From: Isochrysis galbana
Taxonomy: Eukaryota; Haptophyta; Isochrysidales; Isochrysidaceae
Assembly: GCA_018136815.1 (NCBI GenBank)
Contig: CM030938.1
Location: 3,983,448 to 4,047,447, forward strand
Direction: 5' to 3'
DNA length: 64,000 bases
Shown: in pieces, positions 11,281 through 21,393 of the stretch
How the letters are laid out: every line of letters begins with the position of its first letter
Position numbering within the stretch: position 1 is the stretch's first letter
Notes under the pieces: model-generated
Seen by the model: only the letters and a program-made list of their open reading frames with translations
Database searches by the model: none
Told to the model about the DNA's origin: nothing
Program-made: the position numbers and the translations under genes

Positions 11281-12049
11281 GCCGTTGCACAAGATGGCGC
11301 TCACAACGGTCGTTCTGTACGCTGTCCGAGTTGGCCACTTCCTGACTATCATCTAGGCGAGGTGTACGCCACTCCCCACGGGCAAACCGACCTGAACTCC
11401 TACGTCGCAACTTCGCACTGGCCTTGGGAGCATTTGCTCGTTCCGGCCGGCAAGGCATCATTGATCCTCAACTCATACCCACATCCACACCCCCGGCGTG
11501 ACTCCCAAATCGTCCGAACGTGCCGCTTCACGTTTAAGTTGCGTCTCCATCACCAAATTGTCTAGGGCGATTGTTGGCCGGAGGACGTTGGCTCAGTGCC
11601 CAGACGCGCCAAGTGCGCTGGGGTGCAGTCGCGTCACGTCCTGACGAATAGTGTAGCAGCGGTGGCAAAGCCATCAAGAGCGATGGCTCAACAGTGGCTG
11701 CTGTGCGTGAGCGAGCGTCCAGCGAAGGCTGTGGTTGGCTAGCTAGCTGCCGCGTTGAGGCTCTCATTGAAGGGCGTCTCCAATGCCGCGCTGGTCTTCT
11801 TGCGTATGCGAGCGATTTCGGCTGTTGTCGTTGCTGTCGGTAATCTTTTTGGTTATCGCCTTGTCGCTTAGTGGTTCCTCTTTAGCAGTCAGCCAGCGCT
11901 TGATTATTCCGTGCTCCTATCAATCAGCTAGCGCTAGCTCTCGCTCGTATCTGTAGGTCTGTGCCCAAATCTCCTTTCACATCTAGCTGGCCTTGTGCTT
12001 CCGGACGGGCCTTGCCAAACATCAAACTATCGAATCAAGAATCAAGCGG
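11281..12049. other. Intergenic; 3' flank of 9517-11280, no gene seen
   Basis: Short ORFs only, with no domain signature. No repeat shared with the rest of the window was noticed. Confidence 0.4.
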
Positions 12050-12360
12050 ATGCTTGATCGTGGCACGTCTCAATGGGGCTAGCTGGGGCATAGAGTGAAG
12101 TGAAGTCGTGAGAGAGGGGGAGGGAGCGCGCTACATCGCGACGAGGGGCCATGAACCAACACCCCACATCACTCACTCACCTGCTACAAGTACAAGAAAT
12201 TTCCGAAAACTAACACAACATCGCACAAACAAATCAATGCAACAAAGGACAACCAAACAAACTCGGCGTGCAATGCGGCGAAGCTTCGAGACAACTCATT
12301 GGCGAAAACAAATATCACTCAATTTTTTTTCACACACCGCATCCGCATAGAGTATAACGG
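12050..12360. repeat. LTR-related dispersed repeat
   Basis: The left part (GCTTGATCGTGGCACGTCTC, later GGGAGCGCGCTACAT) matches 10-85. The right part (GCGTGCAATGCGGCG, ACTCATTGGC, CACCGCATCCGC) matches 31720-31830. It appears to be an old LTR fragment of the family ending at 337. Confidence 0.6.
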
Positions 12361-12363
12361 TTA

Positions 12364-12460
12364 AAATGTTTTGTGCTACAATGTACCCCCCTGGGGTACG
12401 AAATCCATGGAATCGTACCCCTCTACCGGATTTCCCCGCCATGGCGGCCCTCTCGGCCCA
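12364..12460 (+). repeat. Dispersed repeat R7, copy 1
   Basis: AAAATGTTTTGTGCTACAATG followed by a GGGGTACG/CGTACCCC palindrome, nearly identical to 58646-58745. The second copy has an extra TACAATG duplication. Confidence 0.85.
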
Positions 12461-13049
12461 ACGGTGGGCACCCGTTGCCCGAAATCGGTGCGCAGCCCTC
12501 GGGCATAGTGTCCCCTCAGTCTATCTGGCCGCGGAGGTTCGGAGCTCACCCATTGAGTCTCGTCAGAGCCGCCCAAAGTCGGGCACTCTGAGTGAGGTCC
12601 TCCATTGCTCCTCCCCCCCCCCGCGCGGCCCCTCCGTCGTGAGCCGTCGCACGATGCCCGACACGCTTGCGGGAGTACCTCCCAGCTGACCCATGAGGCG
12701 GCTTGCCTTCATTTGGTCTCCTTTCCCTCACTCTCACCCTACCATGAGCCCCCCCACGAGCACCCCGAAGGAGAGGCCCAGGAGCACCCCGTACGCGACG
12801 AGAACAGCATCGCCTTGGCTCGGCATGAGGGCGCGCCCCGAGAGGGTCTCCTTCGACAACGCCTGTGCCATCCACAACGCCTGGGGAGCCTACTCGCCGG
12901 GGGATGGGGTAGAGGGGCTGTGGATGGGAAGGGGGGGGGGGTGCCTCTCTCTCTCCGCGCGCCCGCCCCCAAAAATATCTGACGAGCAAGGTTGCTCTCC
13001 GGCGGGGGCGTTTCGTCCGCTCTTTCGCGGAGACACGCCCTTCAAGAGG
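12461..13049. other. Intergenic repeat-rich stretch
   Basis: Contains a short inverted match (GGCTTGCCTTCATTTGGTCTC at 12700) to 59440-59465. Overlapping ORFs on both strands are low-complexity and have no recognisable product. Confidence 0.4.
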
Positions 13050-14139
13050 TGTTTCCCTGTTTACTCATTATTACCTTGTAAGCTTCCTCGACTACGACAT
13101 GATATTCTTCGTTTAGCTTATTAATGTCACGAATAAATTTGCCGGCATATTCTTGAGAGTACTCACTGGCGATCTCAATGAACAATTCTAGCTTCCGTTG
13201 CAGTTTGGTGTTATTGCTACGTAGTGATAGCAGCTTCTTTTTATTGAATACCGGGCAGTAGGCTTCTAAGACTTTGTCGTATCTTTCCTTGAATTCTCGC
13301 AGATGTTTTTTAAGTGATTGCTAACTTCAGGTTTGGTAAGTACGTAGTTCTCGATATGGGTTACGGGACCCCTCATCAGCGCCAAGTCCAATGTGTCAAT
13401 CTCTTCCAGAGCTGTAGACAAAGCTGTCCATTCCTCATCGAGAATGCTTGAGACAGCGTCCCTAAACGAAATTGGTTCGGGTGTTTTCTTGGCCAATTCC
13501 TCAAGGGTACTTACCATAGTTGTGTAAGAATCCACTCGTTTTTTGAACTCAGCCGCCATTTTCGCATAAGATCTAGTCTGTCGGGCTAACCCATGGGTTT
13601 GGTACTCTTGCGTTAGTTTAGTCAGGTGTAACTCACGTTTTAGCTCTTTCGATCTCACTTCGGCAAGTTCCTGCAGGTATTTCAAGACGGTGATTAAAAT
13701 CCCGAGGTAAATGCTGTAGTACGACAGCCACTGAGCTGTTTCGCCCGGTTTGGCGTTTGGGGTTCCCTTTGTGAGCTTTCGATTCTTTTTGCAATCGGTC
13801 CAACTGTTCTTGGGTTCCCTTGAATCTTGCTAATGCATCCTTTATAGGCGAGGGCGGCGGCGGCGAGGGCGAAGAGGGGGAGGGGGACGGAGGAGGAGGT
13901 TGCCCGGGGGGAGGAGAAGAAGGTGGTCGCCCGGGGAGGTGATGAAGAGGATTATTCAGAAGTTTTGTTACCAAGCCATGTACTGACCCAGTCACTGGGC
14001 CTGTAGTGTCGGGAATATGAGTGAGTGCGAGGGTGGAGAGGCTACCGTACAATGTAGCATTTGGGGTACAAAACACGGCCCCTTTATCCGATAATATACA
14101 ATAATACTCAATACTCTGGATGCGACATCTTGTCGGCAT
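13050..14139 (-). pseudogene. Frameshifted, AT-richer coding relic with coiled-coil and Pro-rich segments
   Basis: Three overlapping minus-strand frames read as one broken gene. The first (from about 14139) has a beta-rich N-terminal part and a Pro/Ser-rich linker at 13855-13930, then runs into a helical segment near 13800. Coding character then moves to a second frame (about 13760-13320) with a hydrophobic stretch and a long charged helical region. It moves to a third frame at an A-run near 13315 and continues helical to about 13070. The segment is visibly richer in AT than neighbouring genes and keeps amphipathic heptad-like spacing, so it was once a real protein. I do not recognise the family. 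A mobile-element or viral origin is possible but unproven. Confidence 0.6.
14110..14126 (-). repeat. LTR terminus signature
   Basis: ATACTCTGGATGCGACA matches the LTR ends at 321-337 and, more loosely, 40300-40310 and 31841-31856. It abuts the R8 repeat that starts at 14128. Confidence 0.45.
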
Positions 14140-14652
14140 TCTCTTCCTTGTTCAGGCTGTCAGCAGGTCTCTGTGCGTTCCGTGCTGAGCAGATATGTAA
14201 GTGTGGAGAGTCTTGATGAGAGTGTGGTGCCGTGTCATCAGTCCGTCGGACTCTGGCCGTCTGTCGTCTGTCCTTCGTCGTTCGTCGTTCGTCGCTCTCG
14301 TTCTCGTTCTCGTTCCCGTTCTCGTCCCTCGTTCTCAACAGTCCATCAGTACCAAACCTCACCCTCAGTCCCAGCCTCCAGCCTCAGCCTATCCATCCCC
14401 ATTCGCCCAGCCATGTCCGCTCCGTCGTCGCGCTCGCCCTCGCCCAAGCCCGTCCTCCTCCCGCCTTCCTCTGCTAAGGAGCTCGTGGTCAAGCCAGCCA
14501 TTCCCATTCCATCAATCTCTGCCGCTCCCGCCGCGCCTCCCGCCGATCGATCCACTTCCATCGCGTCGCATATCGAGCCCGTGGTCATGCTCGATCTGTC
14601 AGTCAACAAGGAGGAGTTTTTTTGGAAGAGGCAACTCTCAGCTGAGAGATGA
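14128..14652 (+). repeat. Dispersed repeat R8, copy 2, carrying a short ORF
   Basis: CTTGTCGGCATTCTCTTCCTTGTTC to about 14510 matches 44672-45030. The conserved ATG is at 14413; its frame runs 80 codons to 14652, starting with a Ser/Pro-rich segment. The three copies keep the same first about 30 codons, so this may be the 5' module of a mobile ORF rather than a gene. Confidence 0.75.
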
Positions 14653-15165
14653 TATTAGGATTGATATTAGTGATAGCTCCAAAATCCTGAGAGCTGGTAA
14701 ACTGTTACCCCATCCTTGGTCACGGCAACGTCAGAAAAGGAGTATCATCCACTCCTACCCCCCTTTCCTTTTCTCACGCCCCTGGTCGAAGCAATGCGCG
14801 CGGCCTTTCCAACCCCGGGATTCCGCTAGGAGGAAACGGGGGCGGGGGGAGGGGGAAGATAGGGAGGGTACGTAAGGAATAACACAAGCAGCTCTGCCTC
14901 TCGCCGTGCTAGCAACGGTTAGTTTGTTAAAGTTTTTTTTTACCTCCCTACCCCTACCGACACCGCCCTTACATCCCTTCGCTCCACCTCACTCATTCCC
15001 TTCCCTGGTGTGAAGCCACGTTGTGCAAGCCCCGGCTCGACCCGTACAATACATTCCGGCTTCCGGCCAACCACCGCAGATGATGAAATACAAAGGACGT
15101 CGCTTGTCCTCGTTAAGAAATCATCCGTCTCCGCCATAGAGTCTACCATGGCTATATCCCGGCAA
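14653..15165. other. Intergenic with repeat R12
   Basis: 14655-14690 has GATATTAG words. 14860-14925 (GGGAGGGTACGTAAGGAATA onward) matches 49800-49870, repeat R12. The rest is the 3' flank of the minus-strand gene at 15166. Confidence 0.5.
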
Positions 15166-16725
15166 TCATAAATCTGTGTAGCATTCCACGTGGGATTTGC
15201 GACCCTTGCTAGATCGCCCACTATTGCCACGGCTCACCCTCACCGCACGCTGGCCCACCTCCATATCCCCGTCGTCGCTGTCTCCGCTCTGCTCTTCATC
15301 CTCCTCGTCGTCATCCCTATCCGGCGCAGTCGCACGCACCACCTCACGCGAGCGGCACGACTGGCGGAACGCAACAACCCCGACAACAAAGAAGGCGAAC
15401 GAGACGCACCCCATGAGGAAGGCGACCGCGAGAAGTACCGTCGGCTTTGAACGCCACTTCGTGAGCAGCAGTAAGACCGAGAGCTCGGGCGACGCGGGCG
15501 GCGGTGGAGAAGGATGTGGCGAAGGTGGGAGCGGCGGCGGCGGCGGGCTGGGGCGGGGAGGTGCTGGCGGCAGCGCGGGCGGCGGAGGCAAGGGCGGAGG
15601 CATACACGGTCCGTTGCACGTCTCCCACGGCGGCATGTGGCCGAGAAGCGCATTCCATGCGCAGCACTCCCTGTGGGCGGCTCTCCGCGCCACCTTGGAG
15701 ACAGGCACAAGCGTGAGGTCGTCGAGCTTCATCTGGTTGAGTTCCTGCTCACGTCCGGGTAGCGACTGCGCGTTGACCGTATTGCCGGACTGGGTGATCG
15801 AGTACACCGGCTTGAAGTCATTGGTCTTTTCCCATGGGAAGCCTTCGAGCGGGACCTGTAGTATGCCATGAATTCTTTCGAGGTAGCGTACGCCATTGTC
15901 CTGCCAGCCCTCCATGAAGAAGACGTCCATCGTCTCACCCATCCGGTACCCAGCACTCATAAATTCAAGGACCGTCTCGTCATGCCGCGTGCGCGACGTG
16001 GAAGTTTTGTCCGCGGGGTTCCACTCTTGACAGCGTATTCGCGGTCCGAATATATCCATCCCGATCATGAACGTGCTCCTCATCGTGTGAAGCATGTCCT
16101 CGTCCTGCTCGCTCCGCTGGCAGTCGTCATCGAACGGATAGATGCGTGCGTAGAGCTCCATCAAGTTGCTGATGCCAAACCGCTGCACGAAGTGCAGCAC
16201 GTCCTCGGGCCCGGATGGGTCGCCGCGAACGTGGGTGCCGCATTGGTTGCCGTCGCGGCATATATAGCTAACGGTCCGCTCGATGTAGTGTCGGTACCAT
16301 CTAAACGCCAACGTGGCAGGGTCGCACGTGACGAAGAGCAGAGCGGCGGACGGGTAGTTTGTGAGTAGCCGCTTGGCAAGCGGCGCTCCTCCTCGCTCAA
16401 GCGCAGGATGCTTCACCATCCAGACGTTGGGGTCGCCGGGGTAGACTCCTGGGCTGTGCTGCGCGATGAGATCGACAGGCGAGATGACGTCGGGGTCGAA
16501 GTTGACCTCTGACTGGAGCGGCCACTTGACATGTGGATGGAGCTCAGTGTACGCCTTGAGTGCGTTGGTGCCGCACTTGCCAAAGGCTGGGACAAAGGCA
16601 GCAGGGCCACACATGAGGCCCTTCCCTGGCACGCGGAAGAGATCGCACCGCTTGGCACAGGCAGAAGCTGCGAGAAGCAGAGAGAGGGTCACGGAGGAGG
16701 AGGAGCGGGAGAAGGGGAGAGGCAT
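15166..16725 (-). CDS. Sulfotransferase-like type I membrane protein
   Basis: An intronless 519-residue protein. Residues 1-24 form a signal peptide. FGKCGTNAL (about 48-56) resembles the 5'-phosphosulfate loop of PAPS-dependent sulfotransferases, and FVTCDPATLAFRWYRHY (131-147) occupies the position of the 3'-phosphate motif (R-x-P...S...Y-x-H). After the catalytic-size domain come a Cys-rich patch, a Pro-rich stalk (about 370-415), one transmembrane helix (about 428-453) and an acidic then basic cytoplasmic tail. Golgi or surface sulfation of glycans is the likely role, inferred from fold-level motifs only. Known Golgi sulfotransferases are mostly type II, so a signal peptide plus C-terminal anchor is unusual. 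The chosen ATG gives a clean signal peptide; the upstream frame is only (CT)n sequence. Confidence 0.7.
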   Translation of the reverse strand: MPLPFSRSSSSVTLSLLLAASACAKRCDLFRVPGKGLMCGPAAFVPAFGKCGTNALKAYTELHPHVKWPLQSEVNFDPDVISPVDLIAQHSPGVYPGDPNVWMVKHPALERGGAPLAKRLLTNYPSAALLFVTCDPATLAFRWYRHYIERTVSYICRDGNQCGTHVRGDPSGPEDVLHFVQRFGISNLMELYARIYPFDDDCQRSEQDEDMLHTMRSTFMIGMDIFGPRIRCQEWNPADKTSTSRTRHDETVLEFMSAGYRMGETMDVFFMEGWQDNGVRYLERIHGILQVPLEGFPWEKTNDFKPVYSITQSGNTVNAQSLPGREQELNQMKLDDLTLVPVSKVARRAAHRECCAWNALLGHMPPWETCNGPCMPPPLPPPPALPPAPPRPSPPPPPLPPSPHPSPPPPASPELSVLLLLTKWRSKPTVLLAVAFLMGCVSFAFFVVGVVAFRQSCRSREVVRATAPDRDDDEEDEEQSGDSDDGDMEVGQRAVRVSRGNSGRSSKGRKSHVECYTDL

Positions 16726-16789
16726 GGCGGCGGTGGGGGAGAGGGGAAGGAAGGGAAGGGCGAGGCACGGAGAGGACAGGCAGCGGGAG

Positions 16790-16972
16790 GGAGAGAGGAA
16801 GGGATGGAAGAAGGGGTTTAAAGAGAGAGAAGGAGAGAGAGAACGAGGGAGGGAGGGATGGAAGGAGAATGAGAAGAGAAGAGGCGGGGAGAGAAAGAGG
16901 GGAAGAGAGGGAGAGAGAGGGAGAGAGAGAGGGAGAGAGAGAGAGAGAGAGACAGAGAGAGAGAGGAAAACC
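16790..16972. repeat. (GA)n-rich tract upstream of 16725
   Basis: Imperfect GAGAGA/GGGAGA sequence on the plus strand, which is (CT)n on the coding strand of the minus-strand sulfotransferase-like gene, 65-245 bases before its ATG. Confidence 0.9.
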
Positions 16973-17808
16973 GCTTCCCACGCGGGCTCCACGCTCTCCT
17001 CCATCTCTCTTCTTCTCTCACCGCTCGTTTCTCTTCTCTCTCCTCTTGGGACTCACCCGTGGGCAACTCTAGAAGACCTCCACGCCCTCTATTTTCTAGT
17101 ACCCCCTCCTTCCTTCTCTCTATCCTCGTGCTCTCCCCGTGATCCCAAAGTTGCCTCCTGTTCTCCTTTGTTTCACTATATTTGTTTCTCTCTCTTTCCT
17201 CTGTTATCAGCTCCGTCGTTGCTCGTCGGCCGCCTCTCGTCGCGCGCCGCCCACACACACGCCCCCTTACGGCGGGCGTCTGCGGGAACCCAACTACTAA
17301 AACTAATTATACTTCTAGTGATTATACCCTCTAACATCCTGGCCGTTGGGCGGGCCATTACTAAAGTAAAGAACTAAAGAATTGAAGGATGCCTTCTGAC
17401 AAAAAAACATCTGAAGATTCAGGGCTATTACCTTCCAGCCGACGCCGCCCTTATTTCCCTTCGCTCCGCCTTGATCCCTTCCCCCCCCCCCATTCCTTTG
17501 TTTTTGGTGTCAGGGTCAGGGGTCAGGGGTGCGGCCCAAATGCAAATGCAAATGCCAAGTGCCAAGTGCACTACGCACTACCCACTACGCACTACGCACT
17601 AGACAAAAAGCGTTCATTGGTCCCAATCCCTCCTAGCATCTTCCGTTGGTAGGTCTGTTCGTCACGTGGACGACAAAGCTTTCTTGACACTTTGTTCATT
17701 CACAACGAGATTTGGAACCACATGCCACATGTGTGGTTCCACGCCAGTCACGCCATTCGGCATTCGGCATTCGGGCGGGGCCGCGCGTCGATCCTAGATG
17801 TAGGCCGG
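16973..17808. other. Intergenic, no gene seen
   Basis: A pyrimidine-rich 5' flank is followed by mixed sequence. A small array of CACTACGCACTACCC-type repeats lies at 17568-17600 and CATTCGG repeats at 17750-17775. No product is recognisable. Confidence 0.4.
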
Positions 17809-17870
17809 TAGTCACTCACGCTTTTATACAACTATTTTCCATCCCTCCTGGGTGTCCAAGGATTCCCCAG
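17809..17870. repeat. Dispersed repeat R11, copy 1
   Basis: GTCACTCACG...CTATTTTCCATCCC...GGGTGTCCAAGGATTCCCCAG matches 43852-43921. Homology stops exactly where CCTAGATGG begins at 17871. Confidence 0.75.
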
Positions 17871-17990
17871 CCTAGATGGCGTATACACACCGACAGGCCC
17901 CCGTATACATATTATACGCGTGTATACGGGTCTGGCATGTATACACACTTTATACACAGCTGTATACACATACGGGGTAGGGGGGGGAGG
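17871..17990 (+). mobile_element. Word-array element fragment (GTATAC words)
   Basis: Begins CCTAGATGGCGTATACAC and repeats GTATAC/TATACA at least six times before an AT microsatellite. The terminus matches the 27448 and 8428 elements. No right terminus was found. Confidence 0.55.
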
Positions 17991-18182
17991 CTATATATAT
18001 ATATACTTACATATATACACACACAGCACTATAGACTATTTTTGTATGTATGTATAGGGACATAGGGACCCATCGTCAGCCCATCGCCCACATCATCACC
18101 CGCCTTCCTGAATCCTGAATGGTGTATTTTACTGCCATCTGCCATCCTCTCATGTAGATATAGTATATTTTTAATCTATCTG

Positions 18183-18240
18183 AGCATTAGTACCACTACT
18201 CTCACTAGCCCGGTACTAACACGACAGCCCTCAGCGCACC
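18183..18240 (-). repeat. Dispersed repeat R6b, copy 1
   Basis: GAGCATTAGTACCACTACTC...CGGTACTAACACGACAG is the reverse complement of 28678-28740 and similar to 43236-43300. It ends eight bases before the large duplication begins at 18248. Confidence 0.75.
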
Positions 18241-18247
18241 TGCCCGT

Positions 18248-18924
18248 GCACGGGCGCACGGGCGCATGGCACCTACCCCTACCGCGCAGCGGCTGGCCGG
18301 CCGTTCATCGCGGAAGAGGCCCCGGCGCGACTCCTTGCAAGGGCATGGCGAGGCCGGGGAGGAGTGCAGCTCTCAGCCCTCTTCCTCTCGTGGGGCGTCG
18401 CAAGTGGTGGAGTCTAGCTAGTGGAGTCAGACACGCAGTTCGAGGAGGACGAGGAGTCCCAAGCTGGTAGCGAGGAGGGTGTCGTCGTCGTCAGCGAGGA
18501 TGAGGATGAGACAGGAGAAGGCGAGGACAGTGAAGACGAGGACGAGCTGGAGAGGGCCATGCAAGAGGATGGGGTGACAAGGGACAAGGGAAGACAGGAA
18601 TCGACGCAGCCGTGGCGTTATGGGCCCGCAAAGCACACCTCAATCCCCCTCTGCGCAGGTCACATTTCTGTCGGGGCAAGCGGCGATGCACTTGACGCCC
18701 ACAAGAGTGGGGTGAAGAAAACAAGTGTGTCAACAAGTTGGGAAACAGAGGCATGGGGTGCTCTCTAGGGAAGATTGATGGTTGTGAAGTGCCCTCCCAT
18801 GATGGGTGCACTGATGGTAGAGGTTTCCACCATGGGGAGGGCAGCAGAGCTGCCCTCCCACATGAGGTGCTCTTGGGGTGGGAGGGTTTCCCACTGTTGG
18901 AAGGGGTCTCAAAGACCCCCTGCA
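18248..18924 (+). repeat. 677-bp duplication, left copy
   Basis: Appears identical base for base to 63324-64000 (constant offset 45,076), where the window ends, so the true duplicated length is unknown. Its left boundary is sharp. Confidence 0.95.
18266..18768 (+). CDS. Hypothetical acidic protein in the duplicated segment
   Basis: An ATG frame (18266-18403) encodes a basic stretch with an RSSRKRPRR nuclear-localisation-like motif and ends in phase 0 at CAA. A 35-base GT-AG segment (18404-18438) could be removed as a tiny intron, joining in phase 0 to a Glu/Asp-rich frame that stops at 18768, for 155 residues. Without splicing the first frame hits TAG at 18419 and the acidic frame starts only from GTG. 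Function is not recognised. Its presence in an exact duplication suggests a mobile or recently duplicated unit. The 35-base intron is shorter than the others in this window, so the model is tentative. Confidence 0.35.
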
Positions 18925-19394
18925 TGCTACGCAGAGCCATGGTGGCAACCTGTTCGGTGCCAGTGCTCGCCACCCCGCGCGCCTGCGCGGGTGTGAGTTG
19001 GATGGGTTGGATGGGCTCTGAGAGGGCTTTCTGACGAGCCGCCTCGGGCGGCATGGGGCGTCCCAGGTGGGGCGCGGTGACGAGGGTCGCCTGGGGCTCG
19101 GGAGCGGTTGCGGCACGCTCCATAGTTCAAACTATAACAATAGTTTGTACCTGTTCTCTTACGATAGCTTAATGTGTGTGATACAGGCTGAAGTGTTTTG
19201 TTGGAATCTCATGTGGCACAGTGGACAGTGGGGATTTGCTTGGTTTTCTGTCCCAAGGTGGCCCTCAGTGCTCGGTTCCATCCCCATCGTTCACCTGTCT
19301 GTCGCGATCCCTCACAATGCTGGTAATCCTTTTCGCAATCCCTCTGGTCCACTACTGGGTACTAGTACAACAAAAACCTCCAGAGGGGGGCTAC
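18925..19394. other. Flank of the duplication, no gene assigned
   Basis: A minus-strand frame (18491-19123) crosses the duplication but has no domain signature. An inverted GTTCAAACTATAACAATAGTTTG palindrome lies near 19125. Confidence 0.35.
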
Positions 19395-19511
19395 CTGACG
19401 CTACGAAAATCTTCGCTAAGAAATGGTGCGATTCGCCCCCCCCCCCCTCTCCCCCCCTCCGTCACGCGCGCTCACGCTCTACCCGTAAAGAATCTGCGGT
19501 CGCGCCCGCGG
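19395..19511. repeat. Dispersed repeat R13, copy 1
   Basis: CGAAAATCTTCGCTAAGAAATGG...CTACCCGTAAAGAATCTGCGG...GCGCCCGCGG is the reverse complement of 25018-25135. The 25018 copy continues without interruption through GCGCCCGCGGGGGG and so acts as an empty site for the insertion at 19512. Confidence 0.8.
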
Positions 19512-20426
19512 TAGGGCTGTGAACCAGCTAAAGTGTTAACCAGTTAACACCCAAACACCCAAGCATTTAACACTACCACCCTGATAGTGTTAGTGCCTCG
19601 GGCACTAACACTAACCATCTATGTAGCAATTTTGCCGCAAGGTGTTAACATGGTGGTAATGGCCCCTTTTGCCGCTGTGTTAAACAGTGTTGTATTCAGG
19701 CCTCAGACCTTTTGGCATGAATATTTCGGCATGATCACGAGCCTTGTTCGTTATATTCCGTCTTCTATGTTCGTCGTGGTCGCGTAAGGCTTGCAGATTC
19801 GGATTCTCCCTGGACTCAAGTCCTGGTTCCTGGTTCGCCGATTTTCGTCTCGAAATTCGAAGATTTGAGTTTTATTTTTACTGTTGCTTGTTACTTGTTA
19901 TGGTAATTGTCCACGCGTTTAAGTAAGTAATGGAGGTGGCAGAGATGGGCCCCTCGCATTCAGAACCCCCCCCCCCCCCGCAGATTTCCTTCTCCCCCCC
20001 TCCGCAGATTCCCCCCCCCCCCTCCGCAGATTTCCTTCCCCCTCTCCCCCTACCCTTCCCCTTCTGCCTTCTGCGCCCACCTCATATGTCTCTGTCTGAC
20101 TTCTATCTCTGTCTCATCCGGTGCCGTCGCCGCTTTCCCTTTGCTTGCGCTTGCGCTTGCCCGACTGTCCCCTTCCGCGCCCCACCCCCCCCTTGCCCTT
20201 GCGCTTGCGTACTTCCAGCCCCCCCTTTTTTTTATCCATGTTCGGCCCGCTCTAGAAGTAAGGTGTTAACGTGTTAACAATGTTAACATGTTAACACCCA
20301 CCACTTTCGCCACTAACACTACCAATCTATGTAGCTATAGTCCACTAACACTACCAGCCTATGTAGCTGTGGGCCACTACCATGTTGAAACACGTTTGGT
20401 ATGGCCGGTGGGTGTTCACAGGCTTA
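19512..20426. mobile_element. Non-autonomous hAT-like element C (GTTAAC words), 915 bp
   Basis: Starts TAGGGCTGTGAACCAGC and ends GTTCACAGGCTTA, so the termini are imperfect inverted repeats. It is flanked by a perfect 8-bp target duplication GCCCGCGG (19504-19511 and 20427-20434), the hAT hallmark. Both subterminal regions are filled with GTTAACA/TGTTAAC words and CACTAACACTACCA...CTATGTAGC units. No transposase ORF is seen inside. The empty site is visible in the inverted repeat copy at about 25025. Confidence 0.8.
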
Positions 20427-20434
20427 GCCCGCGG

Positions 20435-20640
20435 GGGGGCCTGAAATTTATTTCCGCACGGCCGTCAGAGTCAGAGGCCTAAAATCGGGTAATTTTCGAA
20501 CATTTTGCCGGCGGAGACCCCCGGTTTTTTTTTGCTGATATCCCATACCAGAACCTATAGGGAGCTTATTTAGGCCTTAGTTTGCCCATTACAGATGGTG
20601 CCCTCCGCACCCCCCTAGTGAGTGACCGGGCTACCAGGGG
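20435..20640 (-). repeat. Dispersed repeat R4, copy 1
   Basis: GGCCTGAAATTTATTTCCGCACGGCC...GTGAGTGACCGGGCT is the reverse complement of 58946-59145. Confidence 0.85.
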
Positions 20641-20829
20641 TTGTCCGCGAATGAGAGAGGGGGGCGCGAGGCCCCCATTGACCCCCACTTATGAAGGTAG
20701 GTCGCCCTAATTTTAATTTTCGTCAAAAATTTCGATTTCGATTGACCATCCAAATTCGACCAAAAATTTTACAAAACTTAAAACTTACGTCATAGCCAAA
20801 GCCATATTGGTCCCCCAATGGGGGGCGGC

Positions 20830-20947
20830 AGACTGGAGACTGCACTAGGCAAGCGTCACGAGAAGAGCACTGACCACCCACTGGGCATGCCTGATGGCAA
20901 AAGCCTCTTCCACTCTGGCGATGGTCGCGCTGCTGGGGCAGCGCGAC
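20830..20947 (+). repeat. Dispersed repeat R3, left part, split by insertion
   Basis: GGCATGCCTGATGGC...GCGCTGCTGGGGCAGCGCGAC aligns with 35848-35915. The homology resumes at 21861 with AGCGCGACCTGAGATC, so 20948-21860 is an insertion. Confidence 0.75.
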
Positions 20948-21391
20948 CCTACATGTGAAAAACAGTCGACAAGCCCAAGAAAAACAGTAAAAACAGCTGT
21001 TATTGGGTTGTACAGAAAAACAGCCGAAAACAGCCCGAAAAACAGGCCGCTAGTGTTTACGTTAGAAAATGGTGTTTACGTTAGAAAATGATATTGTGTA
21101 TTGTGTAAAATTTTGCGCGCGGGGGGTGGGCGGGGGGGGGGGGGGGGTTAAGATAGAGGCGTCCGCACTTGCCATAGCCATAACCATAACCATATCATCC
21201 ATGTACACACATGTACCTAGCGACCTAGCGAGCAGCGAGCGAGCATTGCGAGCTGCGAGTTGCAGACTTGCAGACACACCGGCGCGCTGGCGCAGCTGGC
21301 CCCAGGCTTAGGGCCCAGGCTCAGAAAAACGGTGAAAAACACTGTTTTTGGTCTTCATAGAAAAACAGGTTTTCTGTTTTTCACATGTAGG
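20948..21391. mobile_element. Non-autonomous hAT-like element A (GAAAAACAG words), 444 bp
   Basis: The termini are perfect 18-base inverted repeats, CCTACATGTGAAAAACAG at 20948 and its complement at 21374-21391. Subterminal regions hold repeated GAAAAACAG/CTGTTTTTC words in both orientations. The left flank AGCGCGAC (20940-20947) recurs at 21861-21868, directly after the nested element B, giving an 8-bp target duplication once B is removed. The repeat copy at 35848 shows the uninterrupted target. No coding capacity. Confidence 0.82.
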
Positions 21392-21393
21392 TG

